From NCBI GenBank assembly GCA_015179125.1, contig WHVA01000049.1:186001-250000 (forward strand): DNA of 64,000 nt, in the 5' to 3' direction. The notes under the pieces were generated by a model. It had not been told where the DNA came from and did not search any database. It worked only from the letters and a program-made list of their open reading frames with translations. Each line of letters starts with the position of its first letter. Positions within the stretch are counted from its first letter, which is position 1. This document shows, piece by piece, positions 10,519-20,695 of this stretch. The position numbers were made by a program, and so were the translations under genes. The stretch is from Gautieria morchelliformis. Its lineage: Eukaryota > Basidiomycota > Agaricomycetes > Gomphales > Gomphaceae.

Positions 10519-13500
10519 CGCAGACACTTCGCAGAAGCTTTTGGGTGTGGAGAAGCTTGCAACAGATGGAAGTAATTGGCCTCTGTGGCGAGCTACTCTC
10601 ACAAGTTATTTTGAGTCCAAAAATCTACTCAGGCATATAGAAGGGAGAGCCATTCGACCTCCTGATCCTCCAGTCATGCCCCCAGGCCATATTCTTACAG
10701 AAGCTGAGGAAACTCAGATAGAGAAGGCTGAGGAGAAGCTGGAGAAGTATCTTGCCAGAGAAGGACAGGCCAAAACCCAAATAATCGTCTCAGTGTCAGA
10801 GTCACTAGCTCTGATGCTACAGAAGAGACATACAGCAAAAGAAGTCTGGGATGCATTGGTCAATGAGATGACCAAAAAGCCCAAGATGGTCCTCACCAAC
10901 CTACAGAGACAGCTTCGCAGTATGAGGTGTCCTGAGGATGGAGACTTGAGAGATCACTTGGACAAGGCCCAAGACCTCTATGCTCGTCTCAATGAGATGG
11001 GAGCCAGAATTTCTGAAGGAGAGTTCACAGACATCATCCTTGCATCACTTCCACCCTCCTATGAGGCAGTTATGAATGCCCTTACCACGTCGCTCGAAGA
11101 ATGTGGAATGCCCTTAGTGCCTGATGATATTATCAGAGTACTAAAGGCTCAATACGACAGGAGAAAGACCCTCAATATTTCACAAGAAGAGCAGGCATTT
11201 ATTGGTTCGTCTACGAAAGGGCAGAAGGGCCGGAAAGACCCGAAGGTGCCTACATGCACTAATTGCCACAAGCCTGGACATGCTATAGAGAGTTGCTGGG
11301 CTAAGGGATGTGGTAAAGAAGGCCAGGGGCCACGTCAGAAGAAGAAAGCGAAAGCCAAAAAGAAGAAGGGCAAAGCCAAGGCGAATGTTGCCGAAGAAGT
11401 GTCCTCTGAGGAGGATGAGAGTGGCAGTCCAGCCGCTTTCGCCAACTTCGACTGCTCTAATTTGAGTAGTTTATCTCTGGACACTGTTGTTATCCTCGAC
11501 ACTGGAACGACCGCACATATGACCCCTCACAAGAATTTATTGAGGAATTACAGTCCATTCTCACAGCCGCGCACCATTCGTGCAGCCAACAAAGGCACTT
11601 TTGATGCCTTCGGTTCAGGCTCACTCGTGCTATCTAACAAGGTTGGAGATAAGACTGTGAACATTACATTGAAGGATACGTTCTACGCGCCCAAAATGGC
11701 TGTTACCCTGATCTCGATCGGCCGGTGCGATGATGCAGGCTATAACACACAAATAGCTGATCAGAAATGCACAATATCCAATCGTAAAGGCAGGATATTG
11801 ATGCAAGCACCGAAGCTGAATGGCTTATATCGATTTGATTTACAACACACAAGTGCCGAAGCGCATATATGCGCATCAGCCATGGAGATACATCAGAAAA
11901 TGGGGCACATTTCACAAAAGTCCCTACAGCATTTGCTCAACCGTGGCATGATATTAGGCATTGAATTGAGCTCAAAAGGTGACAAGGTTGTTTGCGATGT
12001 GTGCATTCAAGCGAAGATTGCATGTAAATCACTTCCTCAGGAACCCAGAAGCCGATCTTCAAAATTCGGTGACAGAATTTATTCTGATGTCTGGGGACCA
12101 GCGAGACACTCCACAATTGACAAGAAATCCTATTATGTGTCTTTCATCGACGACTACTCAAGGGAATCGGTTATCTACTTGATGGCAAACAAATCGGAGG
12201 CATTTTCAAAATACAAACTCTACGAGGCTTTGATGCTTCGACAGAGGAACGTGCACATCAAAGCACTTGTTTCCGGAAGAGGGGGCGAATACACAAGCTC
12301 GGAATTCGAACAGCATTTAGCCAAGCAAGGCACGAAGCATCGGTTAACCGTACACGACACCCCAGAGTCAAATGGTGTCGCTGAACGTTTAAACCGAACT
12401 CTAGTTGAAAGAGCTCGTGCCATGCTATTAGAATCAAGTCTTCCTAAGACTCTATGGGGGCATGCAATTTTGCACGCCAACTATCTTAGGAATCGGACAC
12501 ACACAAGAGCTTTGCCAGACAAAACCCCTTTTGAAATGATCCATCACGAGAAACCGAACCTGAAGGACATACACGTGTGGGGAATTGAAGTCTACATTAA
12601 AGTCAAAGAGGGAAACAAACTAGCAGCCCGTGCCAAAAGAGCTCGGTGGATAGGAATCTCTGGACAGAGCCATGGTCACTGCATCTACTGGCCTGACTCT
12701 CAGAAGGTTTCTGTCGAGCGGAATGTTATATTTGACTCAGAGATGAAGGGGGGCAAAGCTCCAATCATTTCTATTGAAGAGTCACAGCTACCTACGTCCA
12801 GAAAAATGATACAGGCCATCTCGGCGCCAGCACCCATGCCTAGTCACTTAGTCAGCGAGGAGGCAAAGATCGAAGAAATTGACGATGATGAACCAGAGGA
12901 ACGTCTGAAGGAGCTGCAACCCAGTCAGACTGTTGATGTCAGACCTAAAGAAGCTGCTCCAACAAGGAGAAGCGAGAGGATCCGTCAGCAGCAGGTGCAG
13001 CCGGCCCCAAGTGGTCCCGTAACAAGATCTCAAGATAAGAGACATGCTGGTGCAGACATCACTACACTAGCTTACGAGGACATTGAGGACCATCAAGACA
13101 AATTATTCGAACAAGATTTATCCTCTGTTACTGACGGCATCAGTGATTATAACCTTGCCATCAGTACACTTTCGACCTCCGATCAAAACAAAGATAAAGT
13201 GCTGCCGGATTTGAATCAGACCGAGCCTAGCAATGCAGATGAAGCCTTAAATGATCCTATGTGGAAAGCATCGATGGATAAAGAGTACAAAGTGCTACTC
13301 GACAAAGGTGTATGGGAAGTGGTTAAACCACCTCCTGGGGCAAATATTGTCGGAAATAGATGGGTATTCCTCTGGAAACGCAATCCAGAAGGTGAACCCA
13401 TTACACCTAGATCGAGGATGGTCGCCCAAGGCTTTACACAAAGTTTTGGAGTTGACTACAATGAAACCTATGCACCTGTTGCTCGGATGACTTCCTTACG

Positions 13501-14632
13501 GATTATATGCGCCATTGCTGCCAGGAACAACTGGCCTATTCACCAAATGGATGTGGACAGTGCGTATTTGAATGCTACACTGCCAGAACCTATTTACATG
13601 AGACAGCCGTATGGATATGAGACCGGAGACAAAGATGATGTTCTCCTGCTGATGAAAGCACTTTACGGCCTCAAACAGTCTGGAAGGGAATGGTACAAAC
13701 GTCTGAGTGGTGAATTTCTCAAGTTAGGATTCACTAAATCAGCTTCGGATGGAGCTGTATTTTGCAGACGTGGACCGAGAGGGCATGCGATTATTGCAAC
13801 GGCAGTAGATGACCTCACTATCACAGCTGAGAGTCAACCAATCCTTGATGGGGTAAAGCATGACCTTGCCCAGATCTTCAGTATGAAAGATCTAGGCGAG
13901 ATTCACTGGCTTTTGAACCTCAAAATCGAAAGAGATTGGAATAGCAAATCGATTGCAATATCACAAGCTGCGTACATCCAGAAAATCATCAAAAAATTCA
14001 ATCTGGATGATGCCAAAACATTTTCCACGCCTCTCGACCCAGCCGTTAAATTATCCAGGGACCAATGCCCTTCCACAGATGAAGACAAACAGAAGATGTC
14101 AAGAATTCCATACAGACAAGCGATAGGATCATTGATGTGGGCAGCAGTAGCCACCCGACCAGACATTGCATTCGCAGTGTCATTACTTTCTCAATTCCTC
14201 GAAAACCCAGGTCCAACACATTGGCATGCAGTCAAACGTGTCTTTAAATATCTAAAAGGCACGATGGACTACAAATTGACACTTGGGAAAAATCGAGACG
14301 GCCTCATTGGGTATTCAGATGCGGATTGGGCTTCACAAGAGCACAGGCACTCATACTCGGCTTATATTTTTCAGATTGATGGAGGGACAGTATCATGGAG
14401 TTGTCAAAAACAATCCATAGTAGCCCTATCATCAACTGAAGCCGAATTTGTTGCCCTGACTCATGCGAGCAAAGAAGCCTTATGGATGCGCCACTTTATT
14501 TCTGAAGTATTCCAACCGCTGAATTGTCCCATCAAACTTTATTCAGACAATCAATCAGCCATTGCCATTGTCTATGGCACTCAACAACACACGAGGACCA
14601 AGCATTTCGACATTAGATTATATTTCATCTGA
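10511..14632 (+). CDS. Copia gag-pol polyprotein, C-terminus cut by a nonsense codon
   Basis: It is 1373 codons from ATG 10511. The CCHC knuckle is CTNCHKPGHAIESC (about residues 249-262) and the protease LDTGTTAHMTPH (about 328-339). The integrase zinc domain is HQKMGH...CDVCIQAK (about 460-502), with core first Asp SDVWGP and Glu ESNGVAERLNR. RT includes DVDSAYLNATLPEP and the VDD box (TAVDDLTI), and RNase H includes LSSTEAEFVAL. The integrase motif that normally reads S-D-N-G-G-E reads SGRGGEY, so the second catalytic Asp is lost. The frame stops at TGA 14630-14632; the same frame continues open to TAA 14759-14761 (VYLPTEHMLADLLTKGL), the usual Copia C-terminus, so a CGA-to-TGA change is likely. 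Confidence 0.9.
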   Translation: MGPADTSQKLLGVEKLATDGSNWPLWRATLTSYFESKNLLRHIEGRAIRPPDPPVMPPGHILTEAEETQIEKAEEKLEKYLAREGQAKTQIIVSVSESLALMLQKRHTAKEVWDALVNEMTKKPKMVLTNLQRQLRSMRCPEDGDLRDHLDKAQDLYARLNEMGARISEGEFTDIILASLPPSYEAVMNALTTSLEECGMPLVPDDIIRVLKAQYDRRKTLNISQEEQAFIGSSTKGQKGRKDPKVPTCTNCHKPGHAIESCWAKGCGKEGQGPRQKKKAKAKKKKGKAKANVAEEVSSEEDESGSPAAFANFDCSNLSSLSLDTVVILDTGTTAHMTPHKNLLRNYSPFSQPRTIRAANKGTFDAFGSGSLVLSNKVGDKTVNITLKDTFYAPKMAVTLISIGRCDDAGYNTQIADQKCTISNRKGRILMQAPKLNGLYRFDLQHTSAEAHICASAMEIHQKMGHISQKSLQHLLNRGMILGIELSSKGDKVVCDVCIQAKIACKSLPQEPRSRSSKFGDRIYSDVWGPARHSTIDKKSYYVSFIDDYSRESVIYLMANKSEAFSKYKLYEALMLRQRNVHIKALVSGRGGEYTSSEFEQHLAKQGTKHRLTVHDTPESNGVAERLNRTLVERARAMLLESSLPKTLWGHAILHANYLRNRTHTRALPDKTPFEMIHHEKPNLKDIHVWGIEVYIKVKEGNKLAARAKRARWIGISGQSHGHCIYWPDSQKVSVERNVIFDSEMKGGKAPIISIEESQLPTSRKMIQAISAPAPMPSHLVSEEAKIEEIDDDEPEERLKELQPSQTVDVRPKEAAPTRRSERIRQQQVQPAPSGPVTRSQDKRHAGADITTLAYEDIEDHQDKLFEQDLSSVTDGISDYNLAISTLSTSDQNKDKVLPDLNQTEPSNADEALNDPMWKASMDKEYKVLLDKGVWEVVKPPPGANIVGNRWVFLWKRNPEGEPITPRSRMVAQGFTQSFGVDYNETYAPVARMTSLRIICAIAARNNWPIHQMDVDSAYLNATLPEPIYMRQPYGYETGDKDDVLLLMKALYGLKQSGREWYKRLSGEFLKLGFTKSASDGAVFCRRGPRGHAIIATAVDDLTITAESQPILDGVKHDLAQIFSMKDLGEIHWLLNLKIERDWNSKSIAISQAAYIQKIIKKFNLDDAKTFSTPLDPAVKLSRDQCPSTDEDKQKMSRIPYRQAIGSLMWAAVATRPDIAFAVSLLSQFLENPGPTHWHAVKRVFKYLKGTMDYKLTLGKNRDGLIGYSDADWASQEHRHSYSAYIFQIDGGTVSWSCQKQSIVALSSTEAEFVALTHASKEALWMRHFISEVFQPLNCPIKLYSDNQSAIAIVYGTQQHTRTKHFDIRLYFI

Positions 14633-14774
14633 GATATAGTCGAAGATGAAGAAATTAAGCTTGTGTACCTACCAACGGAACACATGCTAGCCGATCTTCT
14701 CACTAAAGGACTTCCTAGTCCTAGAGTGAGAATCCTCAATGAGAGAATCGGAATATATTAAGCTTGAGGGGGCG

Positions 14775-15262
14775 TGTTGGGTGCATTTATGCTCCTGCAC
14801 CAAAATCAAGCATAATATGTTCGATTTACTGTATGGTGTTCCAATTCTTTCTCACATTGTTCTTGTACCATGCATCTATTTCTCTGATTATTTTCGAAAT
14901 TTTCCAGTCACTCCTTATCTCTCCATTTCACTCTGTTATTCCTATTTTCACAGGCGGCTGCACCCAGCGGAGTTTGAAATGACTTCGACGCGCGAGCCCA
15001 TGGGCGCTAAAGGGCCGGGTGCACGTATGTGCCTTCTGAGACAGGATAGTGCTCCTCTCTCAGTGACAATAAATTCACTGAGAGAGGCGAGTAGTATTCT
15101 TTATATTTACATAGCATGTTGACTGAAAATCGTGTAGTGTATTTGATTCTAGGTATTGTATCAATATAACAGTGACAATAAATTCACTGAGAGAGTGTGT
15201 TTGATTCTAGCTTTCTAAGAACTCTACCGAACCTTCCCTGCCATAGCCCCTAGTTGCTAACA
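14775..15262 (+). repeat. 3' LTR of the Copia element
   Basis: 488 bp, nearly identical to the 5' copy. It is preceded directly by a purine-rich tract (gcttgagggggcg, 14762-14774) that serves as the plus-strand primer. Confidence 0.9.
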
Positions 15263-15512
15263 GAAACATGTGGGCAGCCCCTGCCGAACCCTGCATACGA
15301 ATGCAACCGGGTCGATATGGGACGGCGAATCCTGGTCTGACTTTGCAAACAACCCTAGGAGACTGAACAGGCACCAGTTAGCTACACAAGAGATAGAGAT
15401 GACTGCTCACAACTGAAGGTGTGACAAACTCTGAGACAACCAAGATAGTGCAAATAGTGGAAATGAATATGAGTTCTCGGAGGATGGAAGTGAAGAAGGT
15501 CTCTCACCCATA

Positions 15513-16171
15513 ATGCGCTCAATGAGAAATCTAATCCCACAGGAAGAAAATCCTGGGGAGGAACCGCCAATGCTTACATGGGACATCGACAGTGCGGACT
15601 ACAATGCTGCAGATGATGGGGAGGTCACAGATGACATCTTAATGAATGCGTCAGCTAGACATATGACCGACACTCGCACTGTAAAATCGAGAGGAAAATT
15701 AATCGTAGTAACGGCAAAGATAAACGGAAAGGACGTATGAGCATTGTTAGACTCGGGTTCTCTGGCTGACTTCGTCTCCACAACACTGGTGGACCAGCTA
15801 CACCTACCAGTGGAACACTTAGCAAAGCCCTTACCATGCCAATTGGTGGCCTCGGGATTGAGAATGATGATAATGTGCTCTACGACGGTGGATTTTGCCT
15901 ATAATTAAATAAAAGAGCAACAACAATTTGACATCACCAACCTCGAAAACGATGACGTTATTTTAGGCACACCTTTCCTCTTCCAGCATAAGGTAATGCT
16001 GGGATTCAATCCAGCAAGGGTGTTGGTTGTATCCCCAATGTCGGAGACATTAACAGGTCCTGATGTCGCTGAAATCAGCTCCATGGCAGTGGACGTAGTA
16101 GAAGGAGGTTTGGAGAAGCTACGTACCAAATTAAGAGCTTACGCGAATGACATATGCAAGCCAGCTGGCTA
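15513..16171 (+). pseudogene. Protease region of the outer gypsy element
   Basis: It resumes the outer element after the Copia insertion. VKSRGKLIVVTAKINGKDV is followed by a TGA (15738) and then ALLDSGSLADFVSTTL in the same frame, an LLDSGS retropepsin active site. Farther on, NLENDDVILGTPFLFQHKVM matches the ILG.PFL strand near the C-terminus of Ty3 proteases. Additional stops (about 15903 and 16170) break the frame. The enzyme would have cut Gag-Pol inside the particle. Confidence 0.6.
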
Positions 16172-16205
16172 AACGCCGCTCCCTCCTCTATGATATATTA
16201 ATCAC

Positions 16206-16740
16206 ATGATACCGATAATAGATGAAAATCTCACCTACTCATGGCGACCTTCCAAATGCCCTGAAGCCGTAAAACACCTCTGGAGAGAGAAACGGGACTC
16301 TTACCTAAACACAGGGAGATGGTGCTTCAGACCTGGTCGAAATGCCATACCCATGTTAATCGTATTAAAGAAACCTGGTGAAAATGGTGAAACCAGAATC
16401 AGAACTGTATTGGACAAAAGAGAACAAAATAAGAACACAAGGAAGCTGGCAAGTCCACTCCCAAATATGGAGACAATACTCACAAACGTGCTCCGACACC
16501 CATTCAGAACATTGATCAACAGAAGAGACGCCTATGAACAAATCCGTGTCGTAGATGAGGACGTGCACCGCACGACCTTCAACACACCAGATGGAACGAT
16601 GGAAAGCTTGGTAATGCAGCAGGGTGATTGCAATGGCCCGGCTACATACCAAGCATTGATGAACCATATTTTCGGACCGTACATTGGTATCTTCATGGAT
16701 GTCTACTTAGACGACATAATAGTGTACTCTAACACAAGAA
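16206..16740 (+). pseudogene. Reverse transcriptase (fingers and palm) of the outer gypsy element
   Basis: RT motifs are in order: FRPGRNAIPMLIVLKKPG, IRTVLDKREQNKNT, LINRRDAYEQIRV (motif A region with the usual catalytic Asp, R-D-A-Y), QQGDCNGPATYQALMNHIF and MDVYLDDIIVYSNT (YLDD active site, about 16690-16735). Directly after the YLDD strand the sequence jumps to integrase at about 16740. The RT thumb, RNase H and the integrase zinc domain are therefore deleted, a loss of roughly 1.5-2 kb relative to family size. Confidence 0.75.
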
Positions 16741-16744
16741 ATAC

Positions 16745-17776
16745 TGATCGACCACCTGACTTCAATGGTGCACCTCGCCCTGTCCAAACAATCCTACGGT
16801 GCCAAAGAAATTTCAGAATTGGTCTTCAATACAGTATACAAGCTACATGGAATACCTGAAGTGATAGTCAGTGACAGAGACTCGTTGTTCACTTCAGCCT
16901 TCTGGGGACACCTACACACTCTCATAGGGGCTAAATTACGCATATCCACGGCGTACCACCCCCAAACAGATGGGCAACCAAGAGAGCCAATAGGACAAAC
17001 ACCCAGATGTTACGCATAGCAGTAGCCGCAGACCAAAAAGATTGGGTAATGAAGCTGCCCATTGTTGAATTCGCATTCAACAGCGCTCGGTCAGACACGA
17101 CAGGTTTCACACCATTTTTTCTCAACTATGGTAGCTTTCCAAGAATGACAATCTGGGACTCGGACAGTGAAAACCTCCTAGTGTAAGACGATTCTCACAG
17201 AGACTGAAAGATGTGCTAATGGCAGCGCATGATTCAATTATATCACAAAGAGTAAAACAGACCCATACCGCAAATAAAAAGAGGAGACCCGCCCCGTTTA
17301 ACACAGGAGACTTGGTGTATCTGTCAACAGCAAATCTCAGTCTACCTAGAGGAAGGGCGCGCAAGCTGTCACCTAAATTTATCGGGCCCTACAGAATTAC
17401 AAAGGAAGTCGTAAGCAGGACAACATATAAGCTAGTCTTACATGATGAATTAGCACGGGATATACACCCTGTATTCCACGCTAACCTTCTAATAATCCAC
17501 ATCGCCAACGACGACCGTCGCTTCCCAGGGAGATCAATGTCTCAAGTGACAAATCTAGGGGACACGCCGTTAGAATGGCACGTGAAAAGAATAGAAACTC
17601 ACTGCGGCTCTGGAAGGAACACCTGGTTCCAGATCCTGTGGCAAAGCGGCGACAGGACATGGCTCCCCTTCCAGTCGGTAAAACATCTTGCGGCGATGGG
17701 TTCCTACCTAGACGAACAAGACATAAGTAAGATAGAAGAACTACCGAGGGGCACCGGTCAGCCCCCTCCGACATAG
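16745..17776 (+). pseudogene. Integrase core and C-terminal domain of the outer gypsy element
   Basis: The core remnant reads MVHLALSKQSYGAKE, VIVSDRDSLFTSAFW (second catalytic Asp in SDRD) and TAYHPQTDGQ. A frameshift follows, then DWVMKLPIVEFAFNS and a C-terminal part with FNTGDLVYLSTANL, LSPKFIGPYRITKEV and HPVFHANLL (the GPF/Y module), ending at 17776. A chromodomain-like tail (EWHVKRIETHCG, WQSGDRTWLPFQSV) suggests a chromovirus. In a second frame from 17761 the coding continues into the extension split by the small LTR element. Confidence 0.7.
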
Positions 17777-18136
17777 AACAGATATTGGACTTACCAGAAC
17801 AGGAAAGCACCACATGTAAGGAAGTAGATTCCCAGGGGGGGTCCACAAGGCCCCGCTATACAGTAGTGCGTGGGAACTGCCCGGCAGTTCCCCAGCTTAA
17901 ACTTACCTTGTAACTGTCACTACGTAGTATCAGAATCCCACAGCTTGGTCGATCTCTGCTGCTCTTGTGATACCCACAAGGCCCTAAGTTTACTCCTTTA
18001 CACTTTTTTGAGATTCCATTGGCTGTTTGCCCAGCAAACAGCTGGACTGTGTTTTCAGCAGCATCTTGAAAAAGACCGCTACTCTGACGGCTTCACCGTC
18101 GAAAACTGTTGCTGCGATGTCATCATTGCAGGAACG

Positions 18137-18305
18137 CCTCCCGACAGACCGCAAGGAGAGCAGGCAACGGCTCTGTAGGTTCAGAGCGTTGGAGGACAGG
18201 ATGGCTGAGTTGTGCCACTACTTACGCAACCTACGGCACAACTCACCCAACGACGACGACCTGGCCAAACCGCCGTGGAGCACGCTCGCACCAGCACCCA
18301 CGTGA
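18137..18305 (+). CDS. Short gag-like or leader frame of the small LTR element (uncertain)
   Basis: A short frame beginning about 130 bp after the 5' LTR has a plausible helix-forming, Arg/Leu-rich segment (SLQERLPTDRKESRQRL, LEDRMAELCHYLRNLRHN) and ends at TGA 18303-18305. It is not recognised. It might be the start of a degenerate gag; the following GC-rich frames are low-complexity by-products of the palindromic repeats and are not called. Confidence 0.25.
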
Positions 18306-18588
18306 GTCAAACTGAATGGGGACACGCCTTTGCTGAAGGAAGGCGTGGAACTGGTTGCGCAAAAACGACCGGTCGCGCAGCCGGCCAGCCCAACACCATG
18401 GCCTGGCCGCAACGAGGTTCCCCCATGGCGCATCCATGCCCCACGACATCCCCAGGCTCCCCAGGCTCCCCAGGGACAGGCTGGCCACACTGGGCGTGAC
18501 ACACAATGTGACACACCCGTCAATGCCGCCTCCACCATCCCCATCGTGCATCCGCGCTCCAGGCCGCCCCAGATGGCTGCGGACGACG

Positions 18589-19393
18589 GCACACACCACC
18601 TGGTGTGTGCATCCACCTTGTGGAATGCCCAGGAGCACCCCAGGATCACTGGGAACCCGCGTAAGCCGCCGTCAGCGCGCAGCATCATCCGTGCACCCCA
18701 GCTGCCATCCTGGCCGCCCTGCTCAGTCCCAGCCAGTGGGGCTGGTGGTGCACGCTCCTTAGAGTGTGCATCCATCTCTGGGGACCGTCCAGAGGTCCCC
18801 AGAGCCGGCCAGAGGTCGCGCCCGGCGCACAACGACACCCACGTGCCCCAGGACCCATCCCGGCCGCCCTGCTCACTCCCAGCGAGTGGGAACGGTGGTG
18901 CACGCTCTGTAGAGCGTGCATCCACCTCTGGGGACCTTCCAGGGGTCCCCAGAGCCGGCCAGATGTCGCACACAACGACATCCACGCGCCCCAGAGTGCG
19001 CCCCGGCTGCCCCGCTCGTTCCCAGCGAGCGGGAACGGTGCTGCATGTCCCAAAGGACGTGCACCCACCGCTGGGAGCCCTCAAGGGGCCCCCAGAGGCC
19101 GCCGGGCGCCGCGAAAGCTGTGCGCGCAGCACCGCTCCACCCGCCCTCGCTCACGGCCGCATGCAGGGCCGCCCCCATCAGCGGCGGGTGCCACGCGGTG
19201 CACCGGGTCCCCAGCAGACACCCAGGCTGCTGGGGGTCCCTGTCGCGTGCCAGGGTCGGCCCACCGCTGCGTCCATGTTTGCACGCGGGCCCAAAGGCGG
19301 TCCCGGCCGCCATGCTCTCTCCTATCAAGGAGGGAGCGTGTGGCACGCCCCAAGGGGTGTGCATCCGCATCTGGGGAACCACCAAAGGTCCCC
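18589..19393. repeat. Tandem modules made of paired hairpins, GC-rich (array 1)
   Basis: A module of about 145-150 bp recurs three to four times (hairpin starts at 18749, 18899, 19042 and 19343). It carries a hairpin of the TGCACGCT/AGCGTGCA type and one of the TCTGGGGACC/GGTCCCCAGA type. Perfect 10-bp stems: 18589-18610, 18777-18803, 18899-18920, 18927-18953. Near-perfect: 18749-18770, 19042-19063, 19343-19362, 19371-19393. Loops are 2-7 nt. Confidence 0.8.
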
Positions 19394-19861
19394 AGAAGCT
19401 CCTGGTTGTGGCATATGTTGCAACTGCCGCATTGCCGGCCCCCTGCAGAGCCACTGCCATTCAGGGTGGCCCCTGGGCAACGCAGCAAGCCCCCAGCCAT
19501 CATGAAGATCGGCAAGGAACTCCACCAAGCCGAGGAGATCAGGCTGCGAGATGTGGCCACGCTGGAGAATGTCCAAACGGCCCTCTGCCCATGCGGGGAA
19601 CGCGAAGCGCCACATCAAAGTGTGCGACAGTCCGCAGCTAGCGAACGTGGCCACAACGTGGAAGACCCACGACGAAAGGAACTGGACAGGCAGCGAATGC
19701 CGCCGCCAGCCGTCCTGGTCGAACAGGACATGAGGTTCAGAAATGAACCCCAAGAGCAACCGGCTGCCCCCATGGACAGCCACAAGATGATCCAACAGAT
19801 CGTCAGAAAGCTGTGCCTCTGCCTGCATCACATGCTTGGCGTGCACACAAATGCACATCCG

Positions 19862-20416
19862 TTGTGTCCAGGTCCATGGACACAATGCCCAGCGGCTGTA
19901 TGCAGCCGCTGGCCCATTCGGCCATGAAGCGGTCAAGTATTGACCACTTCGGTAATTTCATTGCGTAGGGCTCCTCCGAGTCCTATGGGTGACATCGTGT
20001 CACAAAGTGGTCAATTATTGACCGCTTGGTTATTCCTTGCATAGGGCCCTGCTGGGTCCTATGGCTGCATAACTGCTATCCTTTGCAGTTAGGCACCAAT
20101 GATGCCTAGATCATTGGCTGTTCAGTTCCCCATAGACATCACCTGTCTGTGGGTTTGAGAGCATTCAAGTTGTTCTCAACCGTGGGTTTCGGTTCAGAGG
20201 GGGGAGAAACATGCCCCCAAACCAACCAACCACCCACTACAACCTGGGAGTGCCAGCGAAGCCGGCACAACCACTGGTGTTCAGAATGCTGAACACCAGA
20301 ACAGGTGTGTTGGCACAGTGCCAACACATCTGCCATGATGCCATAGCATGGCATCATGCTGTTCATGTCAGATCTGAGATATCAGATCCGCTGGTATTCC
20401 GATGTACATCGGAATA
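19862..20416. repeat. Dense array of different short hairpins (array 2)
   Basis: At least 14 short stem-loops with unrelated stems follow one another almost without spacing: 19862-19885, 19889-19912 (perfect 10 bp), 19931-19945, 19989-20003, 20005-20027, 20040-20063, 20071-20090, 20096-20117 (perfect 8), 20128-20153, 20155-20178, 20274-20299 (perfect 11), 20306-20328 (perfect 10), 20334-20358 (perfect 11), 20371-20388 (perfect 7) and 20395-20416 (a 22-bp palindrome). No coding frame is credible here. Confidence 0.85.
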
Positions 20417-20695
20417 GCCTGATCCATACACCCATCCCTTTCTCAAGGTCAAAGAGGTGCTTCTTTTGGCTCACCCGGTGGGTTCATTCTAGAAGGGGAG
20501 GGTGTAAGGAAGTAGATTCCCAGGGGGGGGGGGGTCCACAAGACCCCACTATACAGTAGTGCATGGGAACTGCCCGGCAGTTCCCCAGCTTAAACTTACC
20601 TTGTAACCGTCACTACGTAGTATCAGAATCCCACAGCTTGGTCGATCTCTGCTGCTCTTGTGATACACACAAGGCCCTAAGTTTACCCCTTTACA

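Larger units (their letters stand above)
10019..15262 (+). mobile_element. Ty1/Copia LTR retrotransposon, young insertion in the outer gypsy element
   Basis: LTRs 10019-10504 and 14775-15262 (TGTTGGGTGCA...GTTGCTAACA) are flanked by GAAAC at 10014-10018 and 15263-15267. Comparing the two LTRs by eye gives four substitutions and one 2-bp indel over about 487 bp (about 99% identity). The insertion is therefore much younger than the gypsy element it sits in, whose LTRs differ by several percent. One long gag-pol frame fills the interior in the order gag, protease, integrase, RT, RNase H. Confidence 0.93.
17815..20695 (+). mobile_element. Small non-autonomous LTR element with a hairpin-array interior
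   Basis: LTRs of 188 bp (17815-18002) and 193 bp (20503-20695), TGTAAGGAAG...CCTTTACA, are flanked by CCACA (17810-17814 and 20696-20700). The 3' LTR is preceded by a purine tract (agaaggggaggg). The LTRs differ by about six substitutions and a G-run length change (8 against 13). The 2.5-kb interior encodes no protease, RT or integrase, so it depends on enzymes from another element. Its sequence is unlike its host element: GC-rich to 19.5 kb and made of short inverted repeats throughout. The LTR itself contains the palindrome gggaactgcc-c-ggcagttccc. Confidence 0.85.

Noticed and set aside
18218-19132. Long open frames on both strands (about 300-390 codons) in the GC-rich part of the small LTR element
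   Set aside because: They are open in several frames at once because the sequence is GC-rich and palindromic. The translations are Pro/Arg/Gly/Ala repeats that mirror the hairpin modules and show no domain.
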